64,000 nucleotides of DNA, taken from the NCBI GenBank assembly GCA_023459055.1, contig JAEWVR010000036.1:15344-79343 (forward strand). Reading direction: 5' to 3'. The first letter of the stretch is position 1, and each line of letters starts with the position of its first letter. This DNA comes from Fibrobacterota bacterium (GTDB lineage: Bacteria > Fibrobacterota > Chitinivibrionia > Chitinivibrionales > Chitinispirillaceae). The notes below the pieces were generated by a model. That model searched no databases, was not told the DNA's origin, and saw only the letters and a list, made by a program, of their open reading frames with translations. A program made the position numbers and the translations under genes. Of the stretch, positions 51,001 through 58,149 are shown one piece after another.

Positions 51001-52543
51001 AAGTGTAACGGTTGATGGAGTTTCTGTTGGTAAAGTTAGTACATACTCGTTCTCAAATGTAACGGCACCGCATACAATAAGTGCTTCTTTCTCAGTGATT
51101 TCATCAGCGGTATATCAAATCAACTGTGGAAGCAGCAGTACTGCATCACCCTATACTGCTGACCAGTATTACAGTGGTGGTACAATGCATACCGTTACAA
51201 ACAGTATTGACCTGAGCGGTGTAACAGATACTGCTCCATCAGCGGTTTACAAAAGTGAGCGTTACGGTAATGCGACCTATACGATTCCGGGTCTGGTTGC
51301 AGGAACCAATTACAAGGTACGTCTTCATATGGCAGAACTCTATCAGACTGCAACCGGAAAAAGGAAATTCAATGTCGCAATAAACGGTACGACGGTATTG
51401 TCCAATTTTGATATCTACGCAGTAACCGGTGCCCGATATAAGGCAGTTGTTCGTGAGTTCACAACGGTTGCAAACACATCCGGTAATATCGTTATCACAC
51501 TGACTACTGTTACTGACAATGCATCCATTTGCGGTATTGAGATTATTGCTGCAGCTCCAAACGATGCTCCGTCAATAGCGACGGCTGCTTCTGCATCACC
51601 GAAAATTATTTCGTCAACATCAACAGTACTGTCAGTACTTGGTGCTGATGACAACGGAGAAGCAAATCTGACTTACACATGGGCTGCTACGGTAACCCCG
51701 GGTGCAACGGTTACATTCAGTGCAAATGGCTCAAATGCTGCAAAGACTACCACTGCAACCTTTACAAAGGCAGGTAACTACACTTTTCAGGTAACGGTAA
51801 AGGATGCCGGTAATCTTACCGTTACTGATACTGTCACGGTGACTGTTAATCAGACTGCTTCCGGTATAGCAATTTCACCAGCCAGCGTAACACTTGATAC
51901 TTCGGCAAGCCGGCAGTTTTCCGCCGCGGTGACTGATCAATTTTCCAATGCAGTTTCCTCAATGCCGATAACATGGAGTGCAAACGGGAATGGTACAATT
52001 ACCGCCGGTGGTCTCTTTACAGCAGGGAAGTCTTCCGGAACTGCAAGTGTCATAGCGTCAAGCGGAACATTTGTTGATACTGCTCTGGTCACCGTTCAGA
52101 CTGCAGGAAACAGTATTGTTATCTATAGTGATACACTTGCGGCTGCGTATTACAACTACTCATGGAGCAGTACCTGCAACTTTAACGATGCCTCTCCTGT
52201 CAAGGTTGGAACAAAGTCGCTCTCGATCACGTATGCATCAGGATGGGCTGCTCTCTATCTGCAGAAAGCATCCGGGACACAATCACATACAGGTTTTACC
52301 GCGTATAGCTTCTGGGCTCACGGCGGAAGTGGCGCAGCGCGTCAATGTCAGTTTTTTACCCGCAGCAGCAGCGGTGCTGAAAGTAAACATGTAACGGTAA
52401 GTATCCCTGCAAATACTTGGACACATATTACGATTCCGTTAAGTTCGCTTGGTAATCCGGCAGATGCAAATGCAATCATGCTTCAGGAATCATCAGGACG
52501 TGCACAGGCTGAGTTTAATATCGATCAGCTTGAGCTGAAGTGA
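48059..52543 (+). CDS. Large secreted modular AGE-family epimerase/glycan-active protein
   Basis: 1494 residues, exported (signal peptide about 1-22). Order: CBM-like jelly roll (25-175), ASH-type Ig domain (178-280), BACON-like Ig domain (285-375), alpha/alpha-barrel of the N-acylglucosamine 2-epimerase type (about 385-800; NEKALCGQSRIAYTFVRAF, WWSFQQHYALIGIAAM, GHGYKTAWVLQRAYL, FWMTEQGFTSGIMSYY), a linking sandwich, two InlB-B-like repeats (865-1012; VDGVSVG in both), malectin (1015-1162), PKD/cadherin-like (1168-1266), Big-type Ig (1269-1345), C-terminal CBM-like domain (1350-1494). Probably acts on extracellular polysaccharide; epimerase against hydrolase/lyase is undecided. GGAG 8 nt before the ATG. 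Confidence 0.78.
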   Translation: MLCRMMYQLSIVMLVLTSTLFSQTEQIKNGTFSSGSTSWNLGKYGGSSSGTVSNGEYAIVVTSPGTEYWNVQFTQGSLSLAQGKTYRFSFDAYKGTQNSGAQTMQVNIGQSGSPYTSYFGTQNKLVTLTTTKTRYTYLVAMTNATDANARVEFNCGISTGGYYIDNVSLLEETAATPQLSAAPVSIDFGNITAGSSRTMNIALRNAGTAATVINAVQISSSDFTTTMRAPDTVAASGIDTLAVTFSPVSAGAFSGSVTIYSNASDNPVITVNLSGSATLSGIGVSSSSISFTSKPGTPVTGTIVLSNSGSAPITWSLASNSSWATVTPASGSIAAQAQVICTVTVNSASQGVFSGSLLLAHSALNEPSPLSIGMTFTATSGYQPTSPYILHPELAIDFVRNIADFRSKARDNINGGYYTNINRQGYSTGANEKALCGQSRIAYTFVRAFMVTGDDKYLELAHHALKFLYSHGWNNGWYFVTDSTGKYVDHWGHNDWWSFQQHYALIGIAAMVEATGGNMNWNDGTESDHTWLMRGVNSNYTKLWDSRTATKGYYNYSNRAWTNKWGKGFTPTVDGVTTHGLLMALMYDSLNHKQRFVELADNIVDHLIAGMSVATAGFPENYDANWNIDNSSTSMDIGHGYKTAWVLQRAYLRNPDHPQYLTSAQALMQNLWDHGCYDTVNGAPYSYLNWKTGEVTSTNKDFWMTEQGFTSGIMSYYTATTQQQRDMYLRVADGSLNFFMNRIIDPVYGEAYNVVNRDGSSVVDANKGGLFTAGYHSSELGYYAYLYSSLYYHKSPVQLYYYYPETNTERTFKLTPVAIEDSVLKITSVTLDGVPYTDFNSDNRTLHLAPGVGGKFKVTFGFTPAQTFTINAIAGNGGAISPSGSVNVAQNSSQSFRITPVGGYKVSDILVDGVSVGADTSYTFSNVTSDHTITVSFATTIHTITASASSGGTITPAGPVSVLQGSSQIFTITPSAGYQIASVTVDGVSVGKVSTYSFSNVTAPHTISASFSVISSAVYQINCGSSSTASPYTADQYYSGGTMHTVTNSIDLSGVTDTAPSAVYKSERYGNATYTIPGLVAGTNYKVRLHMAELYQTATGKRKFNVAINGTTVLSNFDIYAVTGARYKAVVREFTTVANTSGNIVITLTTVTDNASICGIEIIAAAPNDAPSIATAASASPKIISSTSTVLSVLGADDNGEANLTYTWAATVTPGATVTFSANGSNAAKTTTATFTKAGNYTFQVTVKDAGNLTVTDTVTVTVNQTASGIAISPASVTLDTSASRQFSAAVTDQFSNAVSSMPITWSANGNGTITAGGLFTAGKSSGTASVIASSGTFVDTALVTVQTAGNSIVIYSDTLAAAYYNYSWSSTCNFNDASPVKVGTKSLSITYASGWAALYLQKASGTQSHTGFTAYSFWAHGGSGAARQCQFFTRSSSGAESKHVTVSIPANTWTHITIPLSSLGNPADANAIMLQESSGRAQAEFNIDQLELK

Positions 52544-52594
52544 ACTGTGTGTTTGTTTGCTAATTAGTATCTGATTGTATGTTGGTATGCCAAA

Positions 52595-52640
52595 CCTGAA
52601 TAATCGCTGACACAAGTGATTATTCAGGTAATTTTATTTC
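52595..52640 (+). terminator. Rho-independent terminator after the secreted AGE-type gene
   Basis: CCTGAATAATC (52595-52605) pairs perfectly with GATTATTCAGG (52618-52628) around a 12-nt loop and is followed by TAATTTTATTT. Confidence 0.75.
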
Positions 52641-53077
52641 CGGCCCTATTGCGTCAATAGCATATTGTCCATATTAAGCGCAGAATTCCTGAATAATCAT
52701 ATTGGTCGAAACGGGATGTAAACGCCCCGTAGTCCCTCCACCGGATCCCGGAACCGGTTATGCCAACGTAATTGATCTTTCACTGATAACAATTAACGCA
52801 TTCCAGCACGTATCAAAGACCTCCAGCTTCCAGATCTGACACCTCTTCATAATCCCTGATTATGTAATGCCAATGTTCCCTGATGAAACATGTAATGCCA
52901 GCGTGCATGCTCACATAACCGTACTGGTTTTTATGTTTAATTCGGTAAGTATATAACAAACCCTGCTTGTCCAAAGAGTTGTCGCAATGTTAATTTAAAT
53001 AGTGTACAATTATAATATAGACCATCATTGCACAGACATAGAAAACACACACAGGTTGTTCTTTCAGGAGGTTCAAA
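52641..53077. other. Intergenic region before the MEDS-kinase pair
   Basis: No gene seen. An 11-bp direct repeat, ATGTAATGCCA, occurs at 52862 and 52890. AGGAGG at about 53067 is the ribosome-binding site of the gene at 53078. Confidence 0.5.
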
Positions 53078-53704
53078 ATGATCCAGAACCAGTCAATGGT
53101 ATCTCTTGGGTTTACGGAGGAAATGGTGCCTACAGGTACGCATATGTGTCTGATATTCAGTAATGAAAGCGAACGGGTGGATTCGCTGTTAAAGTTTCTG
53201 CTTTCCGGTATTCAGGGCGGAGAAAGAATTGCCTGTTTCACTGATAAACTCTCAGAAGTGGAGCTAAGAGCGTTTTTTGAAGAGAATGGAATTTCTTATG
53301 ATGAAAGAAACGCAAAAAACGCAATTGTGCTTTCGGGAACCAGTGATGTTTATTTTTTAGATGGAAGATTTGATCCGGATCGTATGCTCAAAACATTGAC
53401 CAGTTATTACACAGAATCAAAGGATATGGGCTTCACGGCATCAAGGGTGATCGGAGAAATGACACCCCGGATTGAGACCGTTCCCGGTGGAGACCGATTA
53501 CTTGAATATGAATCAAGAGTTACTATGTTACTCAGAGACCATCCGGCTACAGCAATTTGCCAGTATGATGCCAATGCCTTTGATGGGGCAACGATTATGG
53601 ATGTGCTTAAAGTTCATCCTAAAATGATTGTCAATGGTGCTGTAATTAATAATCCTTTTTTTGTTGAGCCTGAAATATATCTGGCACAGAGGCTATGTCA
53701 GTGA
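53078..53704 (+). CDS. MEDS-domain sensory protein
   Basis: 208 residues forming one MEDS domain (PF14417, first described in DcmR-type regulators; RecA-like fold without a complete P-loop): GTHMCLIFSNESERVDSLLKFLLSGIQGGERIACFTDKLS, ARNAIVL-like NAKNAIVLSGTSDVYFLDGRFDPDRM, SRVIGEMTPRIETVPGGDRLLEYESRV and CQYDANAFDGATIMDVLKVHPKMIVNG. Strong Shine-Dalgarno (AGGAGG). It overlaps the hybrid histidine kinase by 10 bp, so the two should form one signalling unit in which this protein is a separate sensor or partner. Ligand unknown. Confidence 0.82.
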   Translation: MIQNQSMVSLGFTEEMVPTGTHMCLIFSNESERVDSLLKFLLSGIQGGERIACFTDKLSEVELRAFFEENGISYDERNAKNAIVLSGTSDVYFLDGRFDPDRMLKTLTSYYTESKDMGFTASRVIGEMTPRIETVPGGDRLLEYESRVTMLLRDHPATAICQYDANAFDGATIMDVLKVHPKMIVNGAVINNPFFVEPEIYLAQRLCQ

Positions 53705-55656
53705 ATTCAAAGGAATCCTATTCCGGAACCATTCTCGCAAGGATTGCACTCCTGCAGAGTATGGCCGCGTTATTGCCCAACCGAGACTCTGTATTGAAAA
53801 TGGTTTGTCATGGATTGAAAGATATTGCGGGTGTGCGAAATGTAGACTGTTTTCTTGATGGCAATGTTCCTGCAGATACGGTTGATCAAAAAAGCCCGGA
53901 TGAATTTTGTGATTTTCCGTTACAGCGTAACAATAAAATTTATGCTACCTTGCGCTTCTATTTTAATGATTCGAAAGAGTTTGAACCATACAAACCGTTT
54001 ATAAGTAATTTTGTCAATATGCTTGCAGTAATATTCGAAGAGGAAACACAGCGAAATCTTAACAAGACGCTAATTGCAGAGTTGGAACAGCGCGTTTTAG
54101 AACGGACACGTGAATTACAGGCAAGCAAAGAAAAATATCAGGAGATTGTGGAAAAGACCAGTGATCTGATCACGATAGTCGATCGTAACGGGAACTTTAC
54201 ATTTGTAAATAGCACTGCAGAGGCGGTATACGGCATATCCCCGTCAGAGTGTATCGGTAAGGTTGCATTTGATTTTATACATAAGGAAGATCAGGAAAAG
54301 ACAATTCAATGGTTTAATGAGTGTGTACAACAGCGTGTTGTTCAAAGTACCTTTGAAAATCGAATAGTTAATTGCGTTAATGGAGAAGTAAATCATTTTT
54401 TGTGGACATGCAATTTCCACTTTGATACAGTGGGTAACATTGTCTCGGTTCACAGTATAGCACACAATATAACGGCACGGAAACTTGCTGAAGCTGAACA
54501 CCATAAATACGAAATGCAGTTACAGCAAACACAGAAACTTGAGTCATTGGGACTTCTTGCCGGTGGTATTGCTCATGATTTTAATAATTTACTTGGAGGA
54601 ATATTTGGATATATTGACCTTGCAATAGATGAATCTCATGGCAGATCTGTCCGGAAATATCTTGATAAAGCAATTACATCAATTGACCGCGCCCGCGCAC
54701 TTACGTTGCAGTTATTAACATTTGCAAAGGGGGGAGCACCCGTTCAGAAAGTGGGACAACTATTTCCTTTTATACAGGAATCTGCTCAATTTGCACTGAG
54801 TGGAAGTAACGTATCCTGTAAATGTTCGATTCAATCTGATTTATGGTCCTGTAATTTTGATAAAAATCAGATAGGTCAGGTTATTGATAATATGGTAATA
54901 AATGCTCAACAAGCCATGCCATTGGGTGGCACCATACAAATAACAGCACAGAATGTAATTTTTGATAAAAAGGAGCATCCGAATCTAAGTGAGGGAAAGT
55001 ATATAAAACTATCCTTAAAAGATAGTGGCATTGGTATTCCCCATGATTTGATTGATAAAATATTTGATCCCTTCTTTACAACCAAACCCTTTGGACATGG
55101 TCTTGGTCTGGCAACCTGCTACTCAATTGTAAATAGGCATGGTGGTACTATAGATGTCGAATCTGTTGTTGGACAAGGAACGACGTTCCATGTTTTTTTG
55201 CCTGCTTGTGAAGCAGAGGCTCAAACAATCAGTCATACTGATAATGAGCACCATCATGGCAGTGGCACATTTATTGTTCTGGATGATGAAGAATGTATGC
55301 GGGAATTGATGCGTGATATGTTAAAATCTTTTGGGTATGAAGTACTCTCTCTGGAAACAGTAAAGGACACTATTGATACTTTTAATACTTTACAAAAAGA
55401 AGGCACACGAGTCTCAGGTTTCCTGCTCGATTTGACAATTCCGGGAGGCGCCGGTGGGAAAGAGGCTGCTGCTGAAATCAGAAAGATGAATACGGATGTA
55501 CCGGTTTTTGTGGTAAGCGGCTATGCTGAAGATCCAATCCTGAAAGACCCTGCGCAGTATGGATTTTCTGGGAGTATCAGTAAACCGTTTCGAAAGACCG
55601 ATCTTGCCCGGTTATTGAATTATTATGCAGGCAGATACGGGCAGGTCAAGCTTTGA
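53695..55656 (+). CDS. PAS-domain hybrid histidine kinase with receiver
   Basis: 653 residues, no membrane segment, so cytoplasmic. An N-terminal GAF-like region (about 1-130), coiled linker with LEQRVLERTRELQ, PAS (about 148-265), HisKA with H294 in GGIAHDFNNLLGG, HATPase_c (NMVINAQQAMP; KDSGIGIPHDLIDKIFDPFFTTK; GHGLGLATCYSIV), and a C-terminal receiver (VLDDEE; phospho-acceptor D579 in LLDLTIPGG; SKPF Lys). The receiver lacks an output domain, so the kinase passes phosphate onward or regulates itself. Translationally coupled to the MEDS protein; the signal is probably perceived jointly. Confidence 0.9.
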   Translation: MSVNSKESYSGTILARIALLQSMAALLPNRDSVLKMVCHGLKDIAGVRNVDCFLDGNVPADTVDQKSPDEFCDFPLQRNNKIYATLRFYFNDSKEFEPYKPFISNFVNMLAVIFEEETQRNLNKTLIAELEQRVLERTRELQASKEKYQEIVEKTSDLITIVDRNGNFTFVNSTAEAVYGISPSECIGKVAFDFIHKEDQEKTIQWFNECVQQRVVQSTFENRIVNCVNGEVNHFLWTCNFHFDTVGNIVSVHSIAHNITARKLAEAEHHKYEMQLQQTQKLESLGLLAGGIAHDFNNLLGGIFGYIDLAIDESHGRSVRKYLDKAITSIDRARALTLQLLTFAKGGAPVQKVGQLFPFIQESAQFALSGSNVSCKCSIQSDLWSCNFDKNQIGQVIDNMVINAQQAMPLGGTIQITAQNVIFDKKEHPNLSEGKYIKLSLKDSGIGIPHDLIDKIFDPFFTTKPFGHGLGLATCYSIVNRHGGTIDVESVVGQGTTFHVFLPACEAEAQTISHTDNEHHHGSGTFIVLDDEECMRELMRDMLKSFGYEVLSLETVKDTIDTFNTLQKEGTRVSGFLLDLTIPGGAGGKEAAAEIRKMNTDVPVFVVSGYAEDPILKDPAQYGFSGSISKPFRKTDLARLLNYYAGRYGQVKL

Positions 55657-56455
55657 ACGGAAGTGCAAATTGTCAAAAAGATCGAGATCGTTTTGGAATT
55701 ACTGATGTTAGTAACATAAAGGTTCAGAAACGGCTAAATCCAGATTTTTATAAAGATAAACCACTATTATAGGGCATTGCAAGCCACAGGGTGATGTTGA
55801 AATGTACTTCGTCACAAATAAATGGAAACTCAGTTTCTGCGCGCAGTGAGTGTTAACGGGTGACAGCAGAATCCACTTTTGAAAAGGAGCCCGTTTTTGT
55901 CCAGCCTGTTTTGATACCTAATAAAAATACAATGTTCAAATACCGGTATACCGGTGCCTGGCGATTGAAGAAAAGGCTGGTCGGGGTTGCAGGGGGAGAA
56001 GCTCCCAGCTTTACGGTAGTAAAAAGATACATCATGAAAGATTGTCGTCCCGGCTCCGCAACCATTTGCCTGGCAATAGTAACCCGGCACCCGTTACATT
56101 CTTCTGCTCTCTTCCATTACTCCTTTTTCCAACACTTGACACACCAACCCCCTTGACGTAGTTTAAATTAGATGTGAACGGTACTAAAATTTATTTCAGT
56201 TGTACATAGTTGGTGGGATTTTCGAAACTGGATTAGCGGATTGAATGGTGTTTTCAGCGCAAAGAATGAACTTATTTGTGCGTGTTTACTTTGATAGGTG
56301 GTGGACACATATGCACAACTGACATCGGAAGAACAAAATAATCGTAATGAAGCGAAATTTAATCCGTTACCAATATCTTGGTGTCTCGTTAGCGAAAATG
56401 TGCCATTGGCGAAGCGAATGATGCTGGAGGATTTGGAACAGAAGGAGCCGGATTT
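55657..56455. other. 799-bp non-coding stretch with a GC-richer segment
   Basis: No gene supported. The portion about 55840-56160 is visibly richer in G and C than its surroundings and is open on both strands (plus 55860-56156, minus 55853-56065 and 55830-56090), without ribosome-binding sites. It contains a perfect 14-bp palindrome ACCGGTATACCGGT at 55942-55955. It may be a decayed or repeat-derived insert. Confidence 0.45.
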
Positions 56456-56485
56456 ATGAAAAGAGATGCTTTCGCAGCACTTAAT

Positions 56486-56710
56486 TGCTTAAACTTAGTA
56501 AAAAATGTCAGTTTTTTTTTACATATCACCGGCTATTTGCTAAAAAATCCGACTTTTTTTTACAGGTCCGTGTCCATTAATTTGATTAGATACCTTGATT
56601 CTTCTCATATAATGCGAAAAAGGCATTCAAACATCCGGGCTATTGCTCAAAAAATGACAGTTTTGAGCAATAGACAGTTCTATTGCTCAAAAAATAACGT
56701 TAATGAGCAG
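56486..56710 (+). promoter_or_regulatory. Array of palindromic operator-like sites upstream of fic gene
   Basis: A perfect 13-bp inverted repeat CTATTGCTCAAAA / TTTTGAGCAATAG (56640-56652, 56661-56673; 8-bp spacer) is followed by a second left half-site at 56680-56692 and a partial right half TGAGCA at 56704-56709, next to the Shine-Dalgarno. Two diverged copies with core AAAAAAT-N5-TTTTTTTTACA lie at about 56499 and 56541. The layout suggests cooperative repression, probably by the Fic protein's own winged-helix domain. Confidence 0.65.
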
Positions 56711-56721
56711 ATGAGGAAAAA

Positions 56722-57825
56722 ATGATAGAAAAAAGCCTTTCAATGTTGCCGATAGAATTTGATTTTGAAACCAAACCGGTGTTTCGTAAACTAACGTCTG
56801 CTCATCGTGCGTTAGCTGAGCTAAAAGGGGTTGTCAAATCGATTCCGAACGAAAGAATCTTAATTACAACGCTGGTACTTCAGGAAGCACAAGACAGCTC
56901 TGCAATTGAAAATATTATAACAACCTATGATGACCTGTTGCAGGGTGAAATTTCTCTTGCATCGGTAGAAAATCAAGCTGTTAAAGAGGTGAAAGCCTAT
57001 GAGTCAGCCCTTCGGTGCGGTTTTGAACTTGTCAGGGAAAATGGATTTCTCTCAAATCAACATATACAAAAAATTCAGGAATGCCTGGAAAATAATCGTG
57101 CCGGATTTCGTAAAGTTCCTGGAACGGTACTTAAAAATCAAATCGATGGCTCGGTTGTGTATACCCCACCGCAAAGCCATGGTGAAATTCTTGATTTAAT
57201 GGGTAACCTTGAGAAGTATATCAACGACAGTTCATTTCACCAAATTGATCCATTGTTAAAAATGGCAATAATTCATTATCAGTTTGAATCCATCCACCCC
57301 TTTTATGACGGAAATGGACGTACAGGCAGGATTATCAATGTTCTGTATCTGGTTTTACAAGGGTTGCTTGATTGGCCGGTACTTTATTTAAGCCGGTATA
57401 TTGTACAGAACAAAGCAGAGTATTATTCATTATTGCAGAAATTCCGCAATGGCGGGTACCAGGAAAAATGGGCGTTGTTCATGCTTGATGCAGTAGAACA
57501 GACAGCAAAACAAACACTTGATATAGTTGAGAGCATTAAGAAATTAATGGCAGAAATGAAAAATAACCTTCGTTCAAGCTATTCATTTTACAGCCACGAT
57601 TTGCTTAACAATCTTTTTGCCCATCCATATACCAAAGTGGAATTTCTGCAGACCGAACTTGTCGTCAGTCGTGCAACCGCACAGCGCTATCTCGAATCGT
57701 TGACAAAAGACGGTGTGTTAGAAAAAAGAGCCCTTGGCAGAACTAACTATTTTGTTAATACCCGACTCTACAGTGTCCTTTCAAATTTACCACAATTGAA
57801 ACGTGACAAGGAACTATTCGCATAA
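56722..57825 (+). CDS. Fic-family protein with N-terminal inhibitory helix and C-terminal winged helix
   Basis: 367 residues. Fic-N region with an inhibition motif SSAIENI (about 59-65; E63 would block ATP gamma-phosphate binding), the Fic core HPFYDGNGRTGR (about 191-202, intact catalytic His and anion loop), and a C-terminal winged helix-turn-helix (about 300-355: YTKVEFLQTELVVSRATAQRYLESLTKDGVLEKRALGRTNYFV). Expected reaction: AMP transfer to a target hydroxyl, self-inhibited until relieved. GAGG is close to the ATG. No antitoxin gene is needed, as the inhibitory helix is built in. The upstream operator array suggests autorepression. Confidence 0.88.
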   Translation: MIEKSLSMLPIEFDFETKPVFRKLTSAHRALAELKGVVKSIPNERILITTLVLQEAQDSSAIENIITTYDDLLQGEISLASVENQAVKEVKAYESALRCGFELVRENGFLSNQHIQKIQECLENNRAGFRKVPGTVLKNQIDGSVVYTPPQSHGEILDLMGNLEKYINDSSFHQIDPLLKMAIIHYQFESIHPFYDGNGRTGRIINVLYLVLQGLLDWPVLYLSRYIVQNKAEYYSLLQKFRNGGYQEKWALFMLDAVEQTAKQTLDIVESIKKLMAEMKNNLRSSYSFYSHDLLNNLFAHPYTKVEFLQTELVVSRATAQRYLESLTKDGVLEKRALGRTNYFVNTRLYSVLSNLPQLKRDKELFA

Positions 57826-57930
57826 TTGAACTTCGCGAAAATCAGTTTAAAGTGGTTGATTAACTGCTCCTAAGGTAAAAACACTGCTTGCCGGACATTC
57901 CCGCCGGTAAAAGCTCATTTTCAAAGCGCG

Positions 57931-58149
57931 TCAATTATATCTTTTGTTACCAGTATTGTTATCAAGCACATCCCTGATTATCATCGCCAATTCCCTTTTT
58001 CGGAATGGTTTTATAATGAATGCCTTAATTCCTGCGTCAAGAGCGATGCGTTCATCAACCTGTTTACTGAAACCTGAGCAGAGAATTACCGGTAGTGCGG
58101 ATCGAATTTTCAACATCTCTATTGAAAGATCCAGTCCACTGATTCCGGG
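57931..58149 (-). pseudogene. Displaced C-terminal half of the receiver domain (frameshift product)
   Basis: In a different frame from the kinase gene upstream, this stretch reads GISGLDLSIEMLKIRSALPV, then ILCSGFSKQVDERIALDAG and FIIKPFRKRELAMIIRDVLD: exactly the beta3-alpha5 part that the receiver at the end of the kinase ORF lacks, including the conserved Lys of KPF. It is not a gene by itself; it belongs to the kinase at 58119-60347. Confidence 0.8.

Noticed and set aside
55830..56156. Open frames on both strands in the GC-richer segment
   Set aside because: Being open on both strands with no ribosome-binding site suggests composition, not coding.
56456..56725. Plus-strand 89-codon frame ending at the fic start
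   Set aside because: It runs through the palindromic operator array and poly-T tracts; the encoded sequence has no protein-like pattern.
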